Shown: positions 7,065 through 16,050 of the stretch, piece after piece | Position numbering within the stretch: the stretch's first letter is position 1 | Layout of the letters: the number at the start of each line of letters is the position of its first letter | NCBI GenBank assembly: GCA_023428545.1 | Contig: JAEYXH010000015.1 | Coordinates: forward strand, 1-64,000 | DNA: 64,000 nucleotides | Source of the DNA: Bacteroidota bacterium | Lineage (GTDB): Bacteria; Bacteroidota; Bacteroidia; Bacteroidales; Prolixibacteraceae | Direction: 5' to 3' | Program-made: the position numbers and the translations under genes | The notes under the pieces: model-generated | Seen by the model: only the letters and a program-made list of their open reading frames with translations | What the model was told of the DNA's origin: nothing | Database searches by the model: none

Positions 7065-9116
7065 TTATCGTTGATTTAATGATATGGTGATGCTTCCTCT
7101 GATTGATCTGCCTGGTTGAGTAATGTTGCCAAAATCGAAGTATTGGTGATCAAAAATGTTGTTAACCTGAATGTTAGCCGTTATCGCTCCTTTGCTGTAT
7201 GTGAGTTTTGAATCTAAAAGCCAGAAAGAGTTATATTCCTGTTCAAGTGGTTCATTGTTGTTGAAAGCAGTATAAGATCCATTTCTGTCCTGGTATAGAA
7301 GACTCCAGTTAATGCTCAGATTTTCAAGAAGCCTGTGTTCAATTTGCATCGTTCCTTTATGTCGAATGTAATCCAGTACATAATAGGATATTACATTTTG
7401 CTCGTTTTTCTTTTGAAGGTTAGCATTGTATCCTAAGACGACAAAATATATGGGAATCCGATTTTTGAATAGGTTACTAGGCTTAATTGATATTGTAGCC
7501 TGAAATCCCTTACCAATGATTTTAGTGTGGTTTGTGGTTCGCCAAACCTCCTCGGTTGATGCCCTGATCCAGTCAATCATATTTCTGCCTGTCTGGATAT
7601 ATATTCCAGTATGTGTCTGTATGCCTTGATAATATCCTTTCCAACCTGCTTCTCCATATGACACTTCTTCAGGTTTTAATGACGAATTCCCCATATTGGA
7701 CGGTCCTGAATAATAAAGGTCGGTAAAAGTTGGTAACCGCAAGGATTGACCGCCCGAAATAAAAATGCTTGAATTTGCTGTCAGCTGATAACTTATGTCG
7801 GCTCCGGGATAAACTTTCCAATGATCTCTGATTCCAGAAAGTTTTTGAGTCAGAAATCCTGCCGCCAAACTTATCTTGTCGATTCGATAACGGTGCTCAA
7901 AAAACAATGAGATTCCGTGACGAAATGAAGATTTGGTATAGAAGGCTTCTTCTCCTGTCACCCTAATATGAGGTGTCATTGGTTCGCCCAACACATTACT
8001 AATGATACCTTCAGTTCGGATTTCACTTCCAATGGTCGTTCTGCCATATCGATGCAGATACCAGGCAGTGATTCCTGAGCCGAAAACCTCAGAGCGATGA
8101 TAGTTGTGTGAAGAATACCAGGCTGGAGCTTCATTACGGAAAAGTTCAAAACGGTCAGAATGTCTTCTCCAATATATAAATGGCGAGAATTTTACTTTTC
8201 CTTGTGATGTGAATCTCAAGGATGTCAGGAAGGTTTTTGTTGCTTCAAACTGTTCAGGATATTTTGGGGTATAAAACGCTTGGGCACCATATTCTTTGTG
8301 AGAAATTCCAGCTTGGAAATCCACTTTCCCTGCCTTGGTTTTCCCAGACGAATGAATAAAATAGTCAGAGACTTCATGGTCGGTATTGACGATATATCCG
8401 TCCGATTTTTTATAGCCTATGGAAACCAGCTGGTTGAAATTTCCAGCCTTCCAAAGTCCCGAAAGATTTGCAGATAATGAATTAAAACTGCCGAAGCTGG
8501 CATAAACTGAAAGAGGAGAGGATTCTTCTGGTGAGGTTATCAGGTTGATTGCCCCGGAGAATGCATTCGGCCCGTAGACTCTGGAGGCTGGGCCTTCCAG
8601 AACCTCAATCCGACTGACTAGGTTGAGATTAACCGGAATATTCAGGTTGTGATGGCCTGTTTGGGGGTCAGTAATGTTAATGCCATTTAAAAGGATAAGG
8701 GTTTGGTCAAAGGTTCCTCCCCGGATTGAGATGTCTGATTGTATTCCTTCAGGACCGCGCTGCCGGATGTCCACTCCAGTCACTAATCTCAAGGCATCTG
8801 AAAGAGTGGCAGCAGGCCGCGTCTTTATCTGCTCACGTGTGATAACCGTTATTATCCTTGCCGTTTCAGAATACACGTCCGGAGCCTTGCTTGCTCCAAT
8901 GGAAATTTCTTCCAATTCAACAGTTTTCATGGCTTTCAGACTGTCAGAACTTGCAACGGTAATCGTATCAGAAACCTTGGCTGAAGCTCCATGGTATATA
9001 ATTGATAATACAGCAATTCTGATGGTTTGTTTGATTACTCTGAAAAGTGCATAGCTTTTCCCCGACCATTGCCTGAAGGTAATGAGTCTGTTTATTTTAT
9101 AACTATTCTTTTTCAT
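7065..9116 (-). CDS. TonB-dependent outer-membrane receptor, BtuB/vitamin-type
   Basis: A 683-residue receptor. After an unusually long N-terminal region (hydrophobic core near residues 28-45) comes a plug domain at about 70-190, with LSDALRLVTGVDIRQRG, the SIRGG motif and VEVLEGP-like EVLEGPASRVYG. A beta-barrel follows, ending in an aromatic-poor final strand. It lacks the N-terminal carboxypeptidase-like domain of SusC receptors, so it belongs to the compact class used for cobalamin, siderophores or metals. There is no SusD-like partner and no cobalamin riboswitch upstream, so the substrate is open. It has a promoter-like sequence directly upstream and stands alone. Confidence 0.9.
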   Translation of the reverse strand: MKKNSYKINRLITFRQWSGKSYALFRVIKQTIRIAVLSIIYHGASAKVSDTITVASSDSLKAMKTVELEEISIGASKAPDVYSETARIITVITREQIKTRPAATLSDALRLVTGVDIRQRGPEGIQSDISIRGGTFDQTLILLNGINITDPQTGHHNLNIPVNLNLVSRIEVLEGPASRVYGPNAFSGAINLITSPEESSPLSVYASFGSFNSLSANLSGLWKAGNFNQLVSIGYKKSDGYIVNTDHEVSDYFIHSSGKTKAGKVDFQAGISHKEYGAQAFYTPKYPEQFEATKTFLTSLRFTSQGKVKFSPFIYWRRHSDRFELFRNEAPAWYSSHNYHRSEVFGSGITAWYLHRYGRTTIGSEIRTEGIISNVLGEPMTPHIRVTGEEAFYTKSSFRHGISLFFEHRYRIDKISLAAGFLTQKLSGIRDHWKVYPGADISYQLTANSSIFISGGQSLRLPTFTDLYYSGPSNMGNSSLKPEEVSYGEAGWKGYYQGIQTHTGIYIQTGRNMIDWIRASTEEVWRTTNHTKIIGKGFQATISIKPSNLFKNRIPIYFVVLGYNANLQKKNEQNVISYYVLDYIRHKGTMQIEHRLLENLSINWSLLYQDRNGSYTAFNNNEPLEQEYNSFWLLDSKLTYSKGAITANIQVNNIFDHQYFDFGNITQPGRSIRGSITISLNQR

Positions 9117-9134
9117 TTAATGAGAAAATTGTCG

Positions 9135-9164
9135 CAAAACTAACGATCATTCAAATACATGCAA
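9135..9164 (-). promoter_or_regulatory. Bacteroidota-type promoter of the TonB-dependent receptor
   Basis: On the minus strand TTG (9164-9162) is followed after 19 bp by TAGTTTTG (9142-9135), which fits the -33/-7 pattern. The -7 element is 18 bp from the ATG, giving a very short leader. Confidence 0.4.
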
Positions 9165-9370
9165 GCATCCTTAGCTAATACAGGCTAAAAACCAATTATC
9201 GAAGAAACTGAAAGAAAAATCGAAAAGGGTTTGAGCTGTAAGTTATATGGCAATTTTTGTAATTAGCTCATATTAAGGATTATGTGATGTCAATAGGGAA
9301 TCTCTATTAATAATAGATAAAATCGACGATAAAAACACCTAAAAATCTTTTAATCTTGTGATGCTTTATG

Positions 9371-9378
9371 TATTTTTG
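9371..9378 (+). promoter_or_regulatory. -7 element (TATTTTTG) of the ECF sigma gene
   Basis: TATTTTTG matches TAnnTTTG and lies 29 bp before the ATG. The -33 position holds TTTT/TTTA, 19 bp upstream, which is a weak match. Confidence 0.4.
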
Positions 9379-9407
9379 CTTAAACAAAATTAAAAACTAA
9401 AAACGCC

Positions 9408-9917
9408 ATGACTCAAGTTCAATTCAATTCTGCTTTACTTGGTTTAAGTGATAAGCTCCATTATTATGCCTTGAGCCTGACATCTGACAGTGAAAGAGCC
9501 AATGACCTGTTACAGGAGACTTTCCTTAAAGCATTAACCTATCGTGATAAATTTGCACAGAATACCAATTTTAAGGCATGGATCTATACGATCATGAAAA
9601 ATACCTTCATTAACGACTATCGTCGTAATGTTAAAACAAAAAATACATTCGAAGGTTCAACAAATGATTATTATGTGGCATCCACTAAGGACGCCGTGCA
9701 TCCAGGACCTGATTCGGTATTTAGTTCACAGGAAATCAATAAGAGCATCCAGGCTCTTGAAGATGAATATCGCATTCCCTTTACAATGTTTCTTGAGGGA
9801 TATAAGTATAAAGAAATTGCTGATGAGTTAAATCTGCCTTTGGGCACAGTAAAAAGCCGGATATTCTTCACTCGGAAGAAACTTGAAAAGACATTGATGG
9901 AATATGCTCCAAACTGA
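9408..9917 (+). CDS. ECF-type RNA polymerase sigma factor
   Basis: A 169-residue sigma-70 family protein with only regions 2 and 4. Region 2 (about 10-80) includes the core-binding segment ANDLLQETFLKAL and the promoter-melting/-10 reading part FKAWIYTIMKNTFINDYRR. Region 4 (about 112-162) carries the helix-turn-helix YKEIADELNLPLGTVKSRIF. It acts as an alternative sigma factor for a stress or envelope regulon. No anti-sigma gene lies beside it and it ends in its own strong terminator, so it is an orphan ECF whose control must lie elsewhere or be transcriptional. The close match to similar orphan ECFs across Bacteroidota suggests a conserved regulon. Confidence 0.92.
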   Translation: MTQVQFNSALLGLSDKLHYYALSLTSDSERANDLLQETFLKALTYRDKFAQNTNFKAWIYTIMKNTFINDYRRNVKTKNTFEGSTNDYYVASTKDAVHPGPDSVFSSQEINKSIQALEDEYRIPFTMFLEGYKYKEIADELNLPLGTVKSRIFFTRKKLEKTLMEYAPN

Positions 9918-9940
9918 TAGTTATACATAGCTCTACTCTT

Positions 9941-9974
9941 AGAGACCCATCACTGATTGGGTCTCTTTTTTTTG
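9941..9974 (+). terminator. rho-independent terminator of the ECF sigma gene
   Basis: AGAGACCCA (9941-9949) pairs with TGGGTCTCT (9957-9965 with one slip), followed by a run of eight or nine T. Confidence 0.88.
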
Positions 9975-10121
9975 ACATTTTTCGAAGTAAGAATTTTTGT
10001 TCTGCCGTGGTGGACTATTTTAACTTGGATTAATTTTTATTATTTTGATGGTAATTTTCGTCTATAATAGCCTTAATTTACATGGATCGGGATTATTTTA
10101 AAACCAAATTAAAAGGTTGAA

Positions 10122-10670
10122 ATGAAAAAAGCAGTGGTGTTTCTTGCAGAAGGCTTTGAAGAGATCGAAGCAATTACAATCATCGATATAGTGCGAAGGG
10201 CAGGTATTTGCGTAACCGTATGTTATTTAGGAGAAACACCCACAGTCAGGGGCTCGCATTTGATATCCGTCAAAGCTGATAAATCATTTTTTGAAATTGA
10301 TTTCGAGAACCAGGACATGATTATTTTGCCGGGAGGCATGCCTGGAGCCATGAATCTCAACATCCATAAGGGCTTGAAGACCGTTTTGGAACGGTTTAAC
10401 AAAGAACAAAAGTATATTGGGGCAATTTGCGCAGCACCTTTGGTATTGGGAGTAAATGGAATTCTTAAAGGCAGGCAGGCAACTTGCTATCCAGGTTTTG
10501 AAAAGTATTTGGATGGTGCGGAAAATGTCAATGATGGTGTTGTTTTAGACGGTCATGTGCTCACCGGAAAGGGAGTTGCATATGCCATCGCCTTTTCCCT
10601 AAAGGTTGTGGAGATGCTTATTGGTAAGGAGATTGCAGATGATGTTTCGTTGAAAATTCTTAATAACTGA
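10122..10670 (+). CDS. DJ-1/PfpI family protein (YajL/ThiJ type)
   Basis: A 182-residue single-domain protein of the DJ-1 subfamily. The oxidisable cysteine is C103 in the nucleophile elbow GAICAAP. The conserved glutamate that lowers its pKa is E16 in EGFEEIEA, at the spacing of Glu18 and Cys106 in human DJ-1. The segment IILPGGMPGA near 68-77 completes the family pattern. These proteins act as redox-sensing chaperones or as glyoxalase/deglycase-type enzymes against methylglyoxal damage, a point still debated. There is no signal peptide, so it is cytoplasmic. It ends 12 bp from the convergent rpe gene with no terminator between. Confidence 0.93.
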   Translation: MKKAVVFLAEGFEEIEAITIIDIVRRAGICVTVCYLGETPTVRGSHLISVKADKSFFEIDFENQDMIILPGGMPGAMNLNIHKGLKTVLERFNKEQKYIGAICAAPLVLGVNGILKGRQATCYPGFEKYLDGAENVNDGVVLDGHVLTGKGVAYAIAFSLKVVEMLIGKEIADDVSLKILNN

Positions 10671-10682
10671 GTGCCTTTGTTG

Positions 10683-11336
10683 TCAGATATTATTTAATTG
10701 GCTGATTGTTTCTGTTGGATCTGTAGAATTGAAGACGAAACTTCCGGCGACCAATACATTTGCACCAGCTTCAAAAAGACTTTTGCCTGTTTCGAGATTG
10801 ACTCCGCCATCTACTTCAATCAGGCATGATGGATTTTTTTGCTCGATCAGATTTTTTAATTGTCTGACTTTCTCATAAGTGCCTTCAATGAATTTCTGCC
10901 CTCCAAAACCCGGATTCACAGACATCAACAGTACCATATCAATTTCCGTGATTATATTTTCGAGAACCGAGACCGGTGTGTGTGGATTCAGACATACACT
11001 TGGTTTAGCGCCGGCTTGCCTTATTTGTTGGATAGTTCGATGTAAATGTGGGCATGTTTCATAATGGACAGTCAGGACATCGGCACCTGCATCTGCAAAT
11101 TGCTGGATGAAATTCTCCGGATGGATAATCATTAAATGGACATCCAGGGGTTTTGTTGCGATTTTCTTGATATGCTCAATGATTGGGATTCCGAATGAAA
11201 TATTGGGGACAAATACCCCGTCCATAACATCACAATGAATCCATCCGGCACTACTTTTATTAATCATCTCAATGTCGGTGCCAAGTTGGTTAAAATTGGC
11301 TGCCAGGATGGACGGGGCAATGATTCTTCTATCCAT
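10683..11336 (-). CDS. rpe: ribulose-phosphate 3-epimerase
   Basis: A 217-residue TIM-barrel enzyme that interconverts ribulose 5-phosphate and xylulose 5-phosphate in the pentose phosphate pathway. The start is taken at the ATG at 11336 (MDRRIIAPSILAANF), because the frame upstream begins only at a TTG two codons earlier. Visible signatures are IHCDVMDGVFVPN, with the metal-binding His and catalytic Asp, DVHLMI, VHYE, LMSVNPGFGGQ with the phosphate-binding loop, and EVDGGVN with the second catalytic Asp. It follows rpoD by 25 bp on the same strand, so the two are probably cotranscribed. That links a housekeeping sigma factor with a central carbon gene. Confidence 0.96.
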   Translation of the reverse strand: MDRRIIAPSILAANFNQLGTDIEMINKSSAGWIHCDVMDGVFVPNISFGIPIIEHIKKIATKPLDVHLMIIHPENFIQQFADAGADVLTVHYETCPHLHRTIQQIRQAGAKPSVCLNPHTPVSVLENIITEIDMVLLMSVNPGFGGQKFIEGTYEKVRQLKNLIEQKNPSCLIEVDGGVNLETGKSLFEAGANVLVAGSFVFNSTDPTETISQLNNI

Positions 11337-11361
11337 GCGCAAATTTTTGATGTGTCCGGGA

Positions 11362-12228
11362 TTAATGTCCCAGATAACTTCTTAATAGTCTGTTTCTGTA
11401 CTGGTTTTTAAGCTTTTTAATGGCTTTTTCCTTTATTTGTCGCACTCTTTCCCTTGTGAGACCAAATTCGTCACCAAATTCTTCAAGTCTATACGGCGGA
11501 AAACCATTTAGCCCGAAATAGTAACGAAGTATGTCAGCCTCACGTTCCCCAAGAGTTGCAAGTGATCTTTCAATCTCCTTGCGGAGAGAACCGGTGTTCA
11601 GTTCATCGTCAGGGCTGGGAGAATCATTATTCAAAAGGATGTCATAGAGATTGTTGCTTTCATCATCGCCTACGGGTGCATCCATTGACATATGCGTGTT
11701 TGAAATGGAAAGTGAGTCCTCGATTAACTCAGTGCTGGTATTCAGGATTTCTGCCATTTCCTCGTTGGTAGGCTCACGTTGGAACTCCTGTTCAAGCAAA
11801 GTAAAGGTCTTGTTTATTTTGCTAATCGAACCAATTTTATTAAGTGGGAGCCTGACAATGCGAGCCTGTTCAGCTAAAGCTTGAAGAATTGATTGTCGAA
11901 TCCACCAAACGGCATAAGAAATGAATTTAAATCCCCTGGTTTCATCAAAACGTTCAGCTGCCTTAATCAGGCCCATATTCCCTTCATTAATTAAGTCAGG
12001 AAGGCTAAGTCCTTGATTTTGATACTGCTTTGCAACTGAAACTACAAATCTTAGATTGGCTTTTATTAAGGTTTCGAATGCCTGACGGTCGCCTCTTTTA
12101 ATCCGTTTGGCCATTTCAACCTCATTCTCGGCCGACAATAATTCCACCTTGCCAATCTCGTGCAAATATTTATCGAGTGACAATGTGTCTCTATTAGTTA
12201 CTTGTTTGGAAATTTTAAGTTGCCTCAT
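11362..12228 (-). CDS. rpoD: primary RNA polymerase sigma factor (Bacteroidota short form)
   Basis: A 288-residue group 1 sigma factor starting at the ATG at 12228 (the GTG one codon earlier is in frame but less likely). It begins [14 protein letters not shown], then region 1.2 [13 protein letters not shown], region 2 with [35 protein letters not shown] and the -10 reading segment [13 protein letters not shown], region 3, and region 4 with [14 protein letters not shown] and the [16 protein letters not shown]. Region 1.1 is absent, as usual for the vegetative sigma of Bacteroidota, which recognises TAnnTTTG promoters such as those marked in this window. It lies upstream of rpe in the same transcription unit and is divergent from rho. 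Confidence 0.96.
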   Translation of the reverse strand: MRQLKISKQVTNRDTLSLDKYLHEIGKVELLSAENEVEMAKRIKRGDRQAFETLIKANLRFVVSVAKQYQNQGLSLPDLINEGNMGLIKAAERFDETRGFKFISYAVWWIRQSILQALAEQARIVRLPLNKIGSISKINKTFTLLEQEFQREPTNEEMAEILNTSTELIEDSLSISNTHMSMDAPVGDDESNNLYDILLNNDSPSPDDELNTGSLRKEIERSLATLGEREADILRYYFGLNGFPPYRLEEFGDEFGLTRERVRQIKEKAIKKLKNQYRNRLLRSYLGH

Positions 12229-12565
12229 CACCAGTTGTGTTGTGCAAATTGTTAGTGTTTTGTCGGATTTGCGAATTTAGCGAAAAAATTGAGATCCTTT
12301 GTGTAGAATATGGATAATTCAGCAGCGTTTTTTATTTTGTCAATAATTTGGTTTCTAATATTAAAGATCTTTTCCGACAAAAGGATTACATTGTAATTTA
12401 TTTGTATTTGTTGTTAAAATGTTCTAATCCAGCTTTTAAATTTGGCAAATCTTTGCTGATTCGAAACTTTTTTGCTAATATTGCGCCCTCTAAGGCCAAT
12501 TTGGCACTCCTCACAAATTTTTCCAGATTTATTCCAAATTACATTAAGTTATAATCATATTGAGT
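12229..12565. other. 337-bp AT-rich divergent control region between rpoD and rho
   Basis: The region must hold the promoters of rpoD (leftward) and rho (rightward). I see several TTTG and poly-T tracts but no convincing pair at the right spacing, no terminator and no credible small gene. A 68-codon open frame here has no coding character. Confidence 0.5.
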
Positions 12566-14575
12566 ATGTACGATATTGAGGGACTCAACAAAAAGCTCCT
12601 TCCTGAACTGAGGGAGTTAGGTAAAGAGTTGAAAATAAAAAGAATAGAATCCTATAAGAAACAGGAGCTAATCTATAAGATCCTGGATGCACAGGCTATA
12701 CATAATGTAGAGCAAAGTGATAAGGCAGAGGATTTAAAAGCAAAGCAGATAATTTTGAAGCGTGATAAAACTCCCAAATTAAGCAAGGTAGATCCGGCTG
12801 ACCTTGGGGCTGAGACTCCTAAAAAGAAAGGTAAGCGCGGGAATGACTCGCCAGAGAATATCAAGTCGGTAGATAAAAAAGTTACCGATGCTAGTACGGA
12901 AGCCGAAAAAGAAGCAATTCCATCCTCATCTGACCGACCTGTTTCACGAAGAGATCAACTGCGCGCAATCATTCAGGAATTCACGCGTGAAAAGCCAAAT
13001 GCAAATCTAAGCTCAGAGCTTAAAAAGCTGGAAGCTAAGGAGAATGAATTAAAGACAGCACCTGTTTCACAGGAGTCAAAAGAATCAGATTTGAATGATG
13101 GTACTAAAAATTCCTTAAATGGTCCTGATAGTTCCTCTACCAATCCTCCGGATAAGAATAAGGAAGAAAAAAAGCGTTTTGAGAAGCGTGAGTCCAATCA
13201 AGTCAATCAACAACAGGGTGGTCACCAGAGACGCCTGAAACAGCCTGACTGGCAAATTAAAAGGGATAACCCGCAGCGCGATAATCAACAGAAGCAGCAT
13301 AAACCATTTGATAAAGTGGCCGAAAGGCCAATCGAAAGGCCAATCGAAAGGGCTAGCGACAGGAACATTGAAAAACCTGTGGATCGCCCAATCGAACGAC
13401 CACAGGAGCGGCAAGTTGAAAAACAATTGCCAGTTGACAAAAACTTTGAATTTGAGGGAATAGTCACTAATGCAGGAGTTCTTGAAATCATGCCTGAAGG
13501 TTATGGGTTCATGCGCTCTGCTGATTTTAATTACCTGAATTCACCTGATGATATTTATGTATCCCAATCTCAGATAAAACTTTTTGGTTTGAAGACTGGC
13601 GATACCATTAAGGGGACAATACGCCCTCCCAAAGAAGGTGAAAAGTATTTTCCGTTAATCAAAGTTCATGAAATTAATGGAAGATCACCTGAATTCATCC
13701 GTGACAGAATTCCATTCGATCATCTGACACCGCTCTTCCCGAACGAGAAATTTGAATTGACAGGTAAAGGACACGATAATGCCTCCACAAGGATAGTGGA
13801 TATGTTTGCACCAATTGGTAAGGGACAGCGTGGGCTTATCGTTGCACAGCCCAAGACTGGTAAAACTGTTCTGTTAAAGGAGATTGCCAATGCAATTTCA
13901 GCTAACCATCCTGAAGTTTACATGATTGTTTTGCTTATAGATGAACGTCCGGAAGAGGTTACTGATATGGCCAGAAGTGTAAATGCGGAAGTAATTTCCT
14001 CGACATTTGACGAACCAGCAGACAGGCATGTGCGTGTAGCTGGCATGGTTCTAGAGAAAGCAAAGCGTTTGGTGGAATGTGGACATGATGTGGTAATTTT
14101 GCTCGACTCAATAACCCGTCTCGCCAGGGCTTACAATACCGTGCAACCGGCATCCGGAAAAGTGCTTTCGGGCGGTGTGGATGCCAATGCCCTTCAGAAA
14201 CCCAAACGATTCTTTGGTGCTGCCAGAAATATTGAAGACGGTGGATCACTTACCATTCTGGCGACTGCGTTGACAGAAACCGGGTCCAAAATGGATGAAG
14301 TCATTTTTGAAGAATTCAAGGGTACCGGTAACATGGAGTTGCAACTCGATCGGAAACTTTCGAATAAAAGGATTTTCCCGGCTGTTGATATTCCTGCATC
14401 GAGTACCCGCCGTGAGGATCTGCTCTTCCCAAAATATATTCTTGATAAAATGTGGATTCTTAGAAATTATCTGGGTGCTATGAATTCACTCGAGGCAATG
14501 GAGTTTATGAAAGACAGGCTGATGAAGACCCGATCCATCGAGGAATTCCTGATTTCCATGAATGCAGATTCTTAG
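12566..14575 (+). CDS. rho: transcription termination factor Rho with long disordered insert
   Basis: A 669-residue Rho, against about 420 for E. coli. The start is taken at the ATG at 12566, and a TTG two codons upstream is in frame. Residues 1 to about 45 are the Rho N-terminal helical domain ([15 protein letters not shown]). About 45-290 is a low-complexity, charged stretch with repeats such as [10 protein letters not shown]. The RNA-binding CSD-like domain starts near 293 ([15 protein letters not shown]). The ATPase domain follows, with Walker [18 protein letters not shown], the Walker B segment [16 protein letters not shown], and [19 protein letters not shown]. It is a hexameric RNA helicase that ends transcription. 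The insert matches the disordered region known from Bacteroides Rho, reported there to drive phase separation. Confidence 0.96.
   Translation: MYDIEGLNKKLLPELRELGKELKIKRIESYKKQELIYKILDAQAIHNVEQSDKAEDLKAKQIILKRDKTPKLSKVDPADLGAETPKKKGKRGNDSPENIKSVDKKVTDASTEAEKEAIPSSSDRPVSRRDQLRAIIQEFTREKPNANLSSELKKLEAKENELKTAPVSQESKESDLNDGTKNSLNGPDSSSTNPPDKNKEEKKRFEKRESNQVNQQQGGHQRRLKQPDWQIKRDNPQRDNQQKQHKPFDKVAERPIERPIERASDRNIEKPVDRPIERPQERQVEKQLPVDKNFEFEGIVTNAGVLEIMPEGYGFMRSADFNYLNSPDDIYVSQSQIKLFGLKTGDTIKGTIRPPKEGEKYFPLIKVHEINGRSPEFIRDRIPFDHLTPLFPNEKFELTGKGHDNASTRIVDMFAPIGKGQRGLIVAQPKTGKTVLLKEIANAISANHPEVYMIVLLIDERPEEVTDMARSVNAEVISSTFDEPADRHVRVAGMVLEKAKRLVECGHDVVILLDSITRLARAYNTVQPASGKVLSGGVDANALQKPKRFFGAARNIEDGGSLTILATALTETGSKMDEVIFEEFKGTGNMELQLDRKLSNKRIFPAVDIPASSTRREDLLFPKYILDKMWILRNYLGAMNSLEAMEFMKDRLMKTRSIEEFLISMNADS
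13321..13350 (+). repeat. 12-bp in-frame tandem repeat inside rho
   Basis: CGAAAGGCCAAT is present twice and then partly a third time (CGAAAGGG), encoding ERPI units in the disordered insert. Related IERP and VDRP units continue to about 13420. The in-frame period suggests that the insert can change length by slippage. Confidence 0.7.
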
Positions 14576-14599
14576 AATTAGTATAATGTTCATCTATAG

Positions 14600-14635
14600 A
14601 GAGGCTATTCCGTAGGGTTAGCCTCTTTGCTTTTT
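14600..14635 (+). terminator. rho-independent terminator after rho
   Basis: AGAGGCTA (14600-14607) pairs with TAGCCTCT (14619-14626), followed by TTGCTTTTTG. It lies 25 bp past the rho stop. Confidence 0.8.
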
Positions 14636-14779
14636 GTGAAACTTGTGATGGCAATTTCATGATGGAAGAGAATTGTGTCTTTTCAAAGCAACAATAAAGT
14701 ACTTATTTTTACTAATTATAAATTACAATCATAATCGTATTTTGCAATCCAGGGATGTCAAAAATATCAGAAAGCTGGT

Positions 14780-14787
14780 TATTTTTG
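14780..14787 (+). promoter_or_regulatory. -7 element (TATTTTTG) before the AAA_14-type ATPase gene
   Basis: TATTTTTG matches TAnnTTTG. Transcription would start near 14794, leaving about 16 nt before the TTG start codon at 14810. No good -33 match is present. Confidence 0.3.
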
Positions 14788-14809
14788 TTGAGGATTAAAT
14801 TATACGATT

Positions 14810-15985
14810 TTGGACTTTTTATATCATCTTCATAATACTCTGCTTGAAAGTCCTGGTCATTACCTGGAACGGCAGTTAATCAGTCGGATTGATTGGGAAT
14901 ATCCCTTGATTTGCATTAAAGGATTCAGGGGTGTTGGTAAAACAGCATTTATTCTTGATCATATTCGGAAAGAGTACGGAAACGAAAGGTCAGTATTATA
15001 TCTTAACCTGAATAATTTCTATTTCACCAAAAGACGTCTGTTTTCATTTGCGGATGAATTCTCTAAAAGGGGAGGTCAGGTCCTGTTTCTGGACCAGATC
15101 AATAAATATCCTGAGTGGTCATCTGAGTTGCGAAAGTGTTTTGACGAAATTCCAGGGTTGAAAATTGTTTTTACCGCATCCCCAGTTTTGAGGGTCGCAG
15201 ATGAGAATCCGGATTTGAATGGGATTGTCAGGCTTTATTACCTTGATGGGCTGTCATTCAGGGAATTTCTTAATTACAAGACTGGTTTGAATTTTCAATC
15301 ATATTCGCTGGAAGAGATAATCAGTAACCATGTTTTAATTGCACAATCAGTGGTAGAACAGGTTAAGCCTCTGGCTTTTTTCTCTGATTACCTGAAGTAC
15401 GGATACTACCCCTATTTCATGGATAACCAGAGTTTTTATGTCAACACGCTTCTTAAAAATATTAACCTTGCCCTGGAAATCGATATCCCTTACATTAATC
15501 AGGTTGAACTGAAGTATCTGTCAAAGCTTAGAAAGCTGCTGTATATCATATCTTCAGAAACCCCATTTTCGCCGAATGTTAGTAAATTAGCGTCTGCCAT
15601 CGAAACTTCCAGAGCTACGGTGATGAACTATCTTAAATATTTGAGGAATGCCAGGCTAATACAGCTCTTGTATATGAATGGGGATCATGATGAGGTACGT
15701 AAGCCTGAGCGGGTATATATGCACAACACGAATCTTTTATATGCCATTATGCCTGAGAATACTGACTCTGAGAATTTGCGCCACACATTTTTTTATAATC
15801 AGGTGGGGAGTCGCTATGATATAAATAGCAGTAGTGTTGCAGATTTCACCATAGATCATCGGTATGATTTCCTTGTTGGGGGTCGAAAAACTGAGGCCAG
15901 CGGTAATGTATATGCTGCTGCCGATATGGTAGAGATCGGGGAAGGAAAGAAAATTCCCCTTTGGTTGATGGGATTCCTTTATTAA
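14810..15985 (+). CDS. AAA_14/DUF4143-type P-loop ATPase with altered Walker B
   Basis: A 391-residue cytoplasmic protein. A P-loop domain spans about residues 25-190, with Walker A GFRGVGKT at 38-45 and a Walker B-like strand VLFLD ending at D95. The next residue, normally the catalytic glutamate of the DEI(H/Q) motif, is glutamine (Q96, codon CAG). A winged-helix-like segment follows near 250-290 (SKLASAIETSRATVMNYLKYL), and the C-terminus resembles the DUF4143 nuclease-like part. The family is common in bacteria and archaea, but its role is not settled. The only usable start is the TTG at 14810, since a stop lies in frame 18 bp upstream and the next ATG is past residue 200. It is probably separate from nifJ, 65 bp downstream. 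Confidence 0.8.
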   Translation: MDFLYHLHNTLLESPGHYLERQLISRIDWEYPLICIKGFRGVGKTAFILDHIRKEYGNERSVLYLNLNNFYFTKRRLFSFADEFSKRGGQVLFLDQINKYPEWSSELRKCFDEIPGLKIVFTASPVLRVADENPDLNGIVRLYYLDGLSFREFLNYKTGLNFQSYSLEEIISNHVLIAQSVVEQVKPLAFFSDYLKYGYYPYFMDNQSFYVNTLLKNINLALEIDIPYINQVELKYLSKLRKLLYIISSETPFSPNVSKLASAIETSRATVMNYLKYLRNARLIQLLYMNGDHDEVRKPERVYMHNTNLLYAIMPENTDSENLRHTFFYNQVGSRYDINSSSVADFTIDHRYDFLVGGRKTEASGNVYAAADMVEIGEGKKIPLWLMGFLY

Positions 15986-16050
15986 TCTATTTATGACCTT
16001 ATTTCTTAAACCAGAACAAATATTAAAATTATAACCAATCAGTTTGAATC

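Noticed and set aside
9117..9400. Possible cobalamin riboswitch ahead of the BtuB-like receptor
   Set aside because: No B12-box-like sequence is present on the minus strand, and the -7 element leaves a leader of only about 10 nt.
12348..12554. 68-codon plus-strand frame between rpoD and rho
   Set aside because: Located in AT-rich control DNA, with composition like the intergenic region and no recognisable domain.
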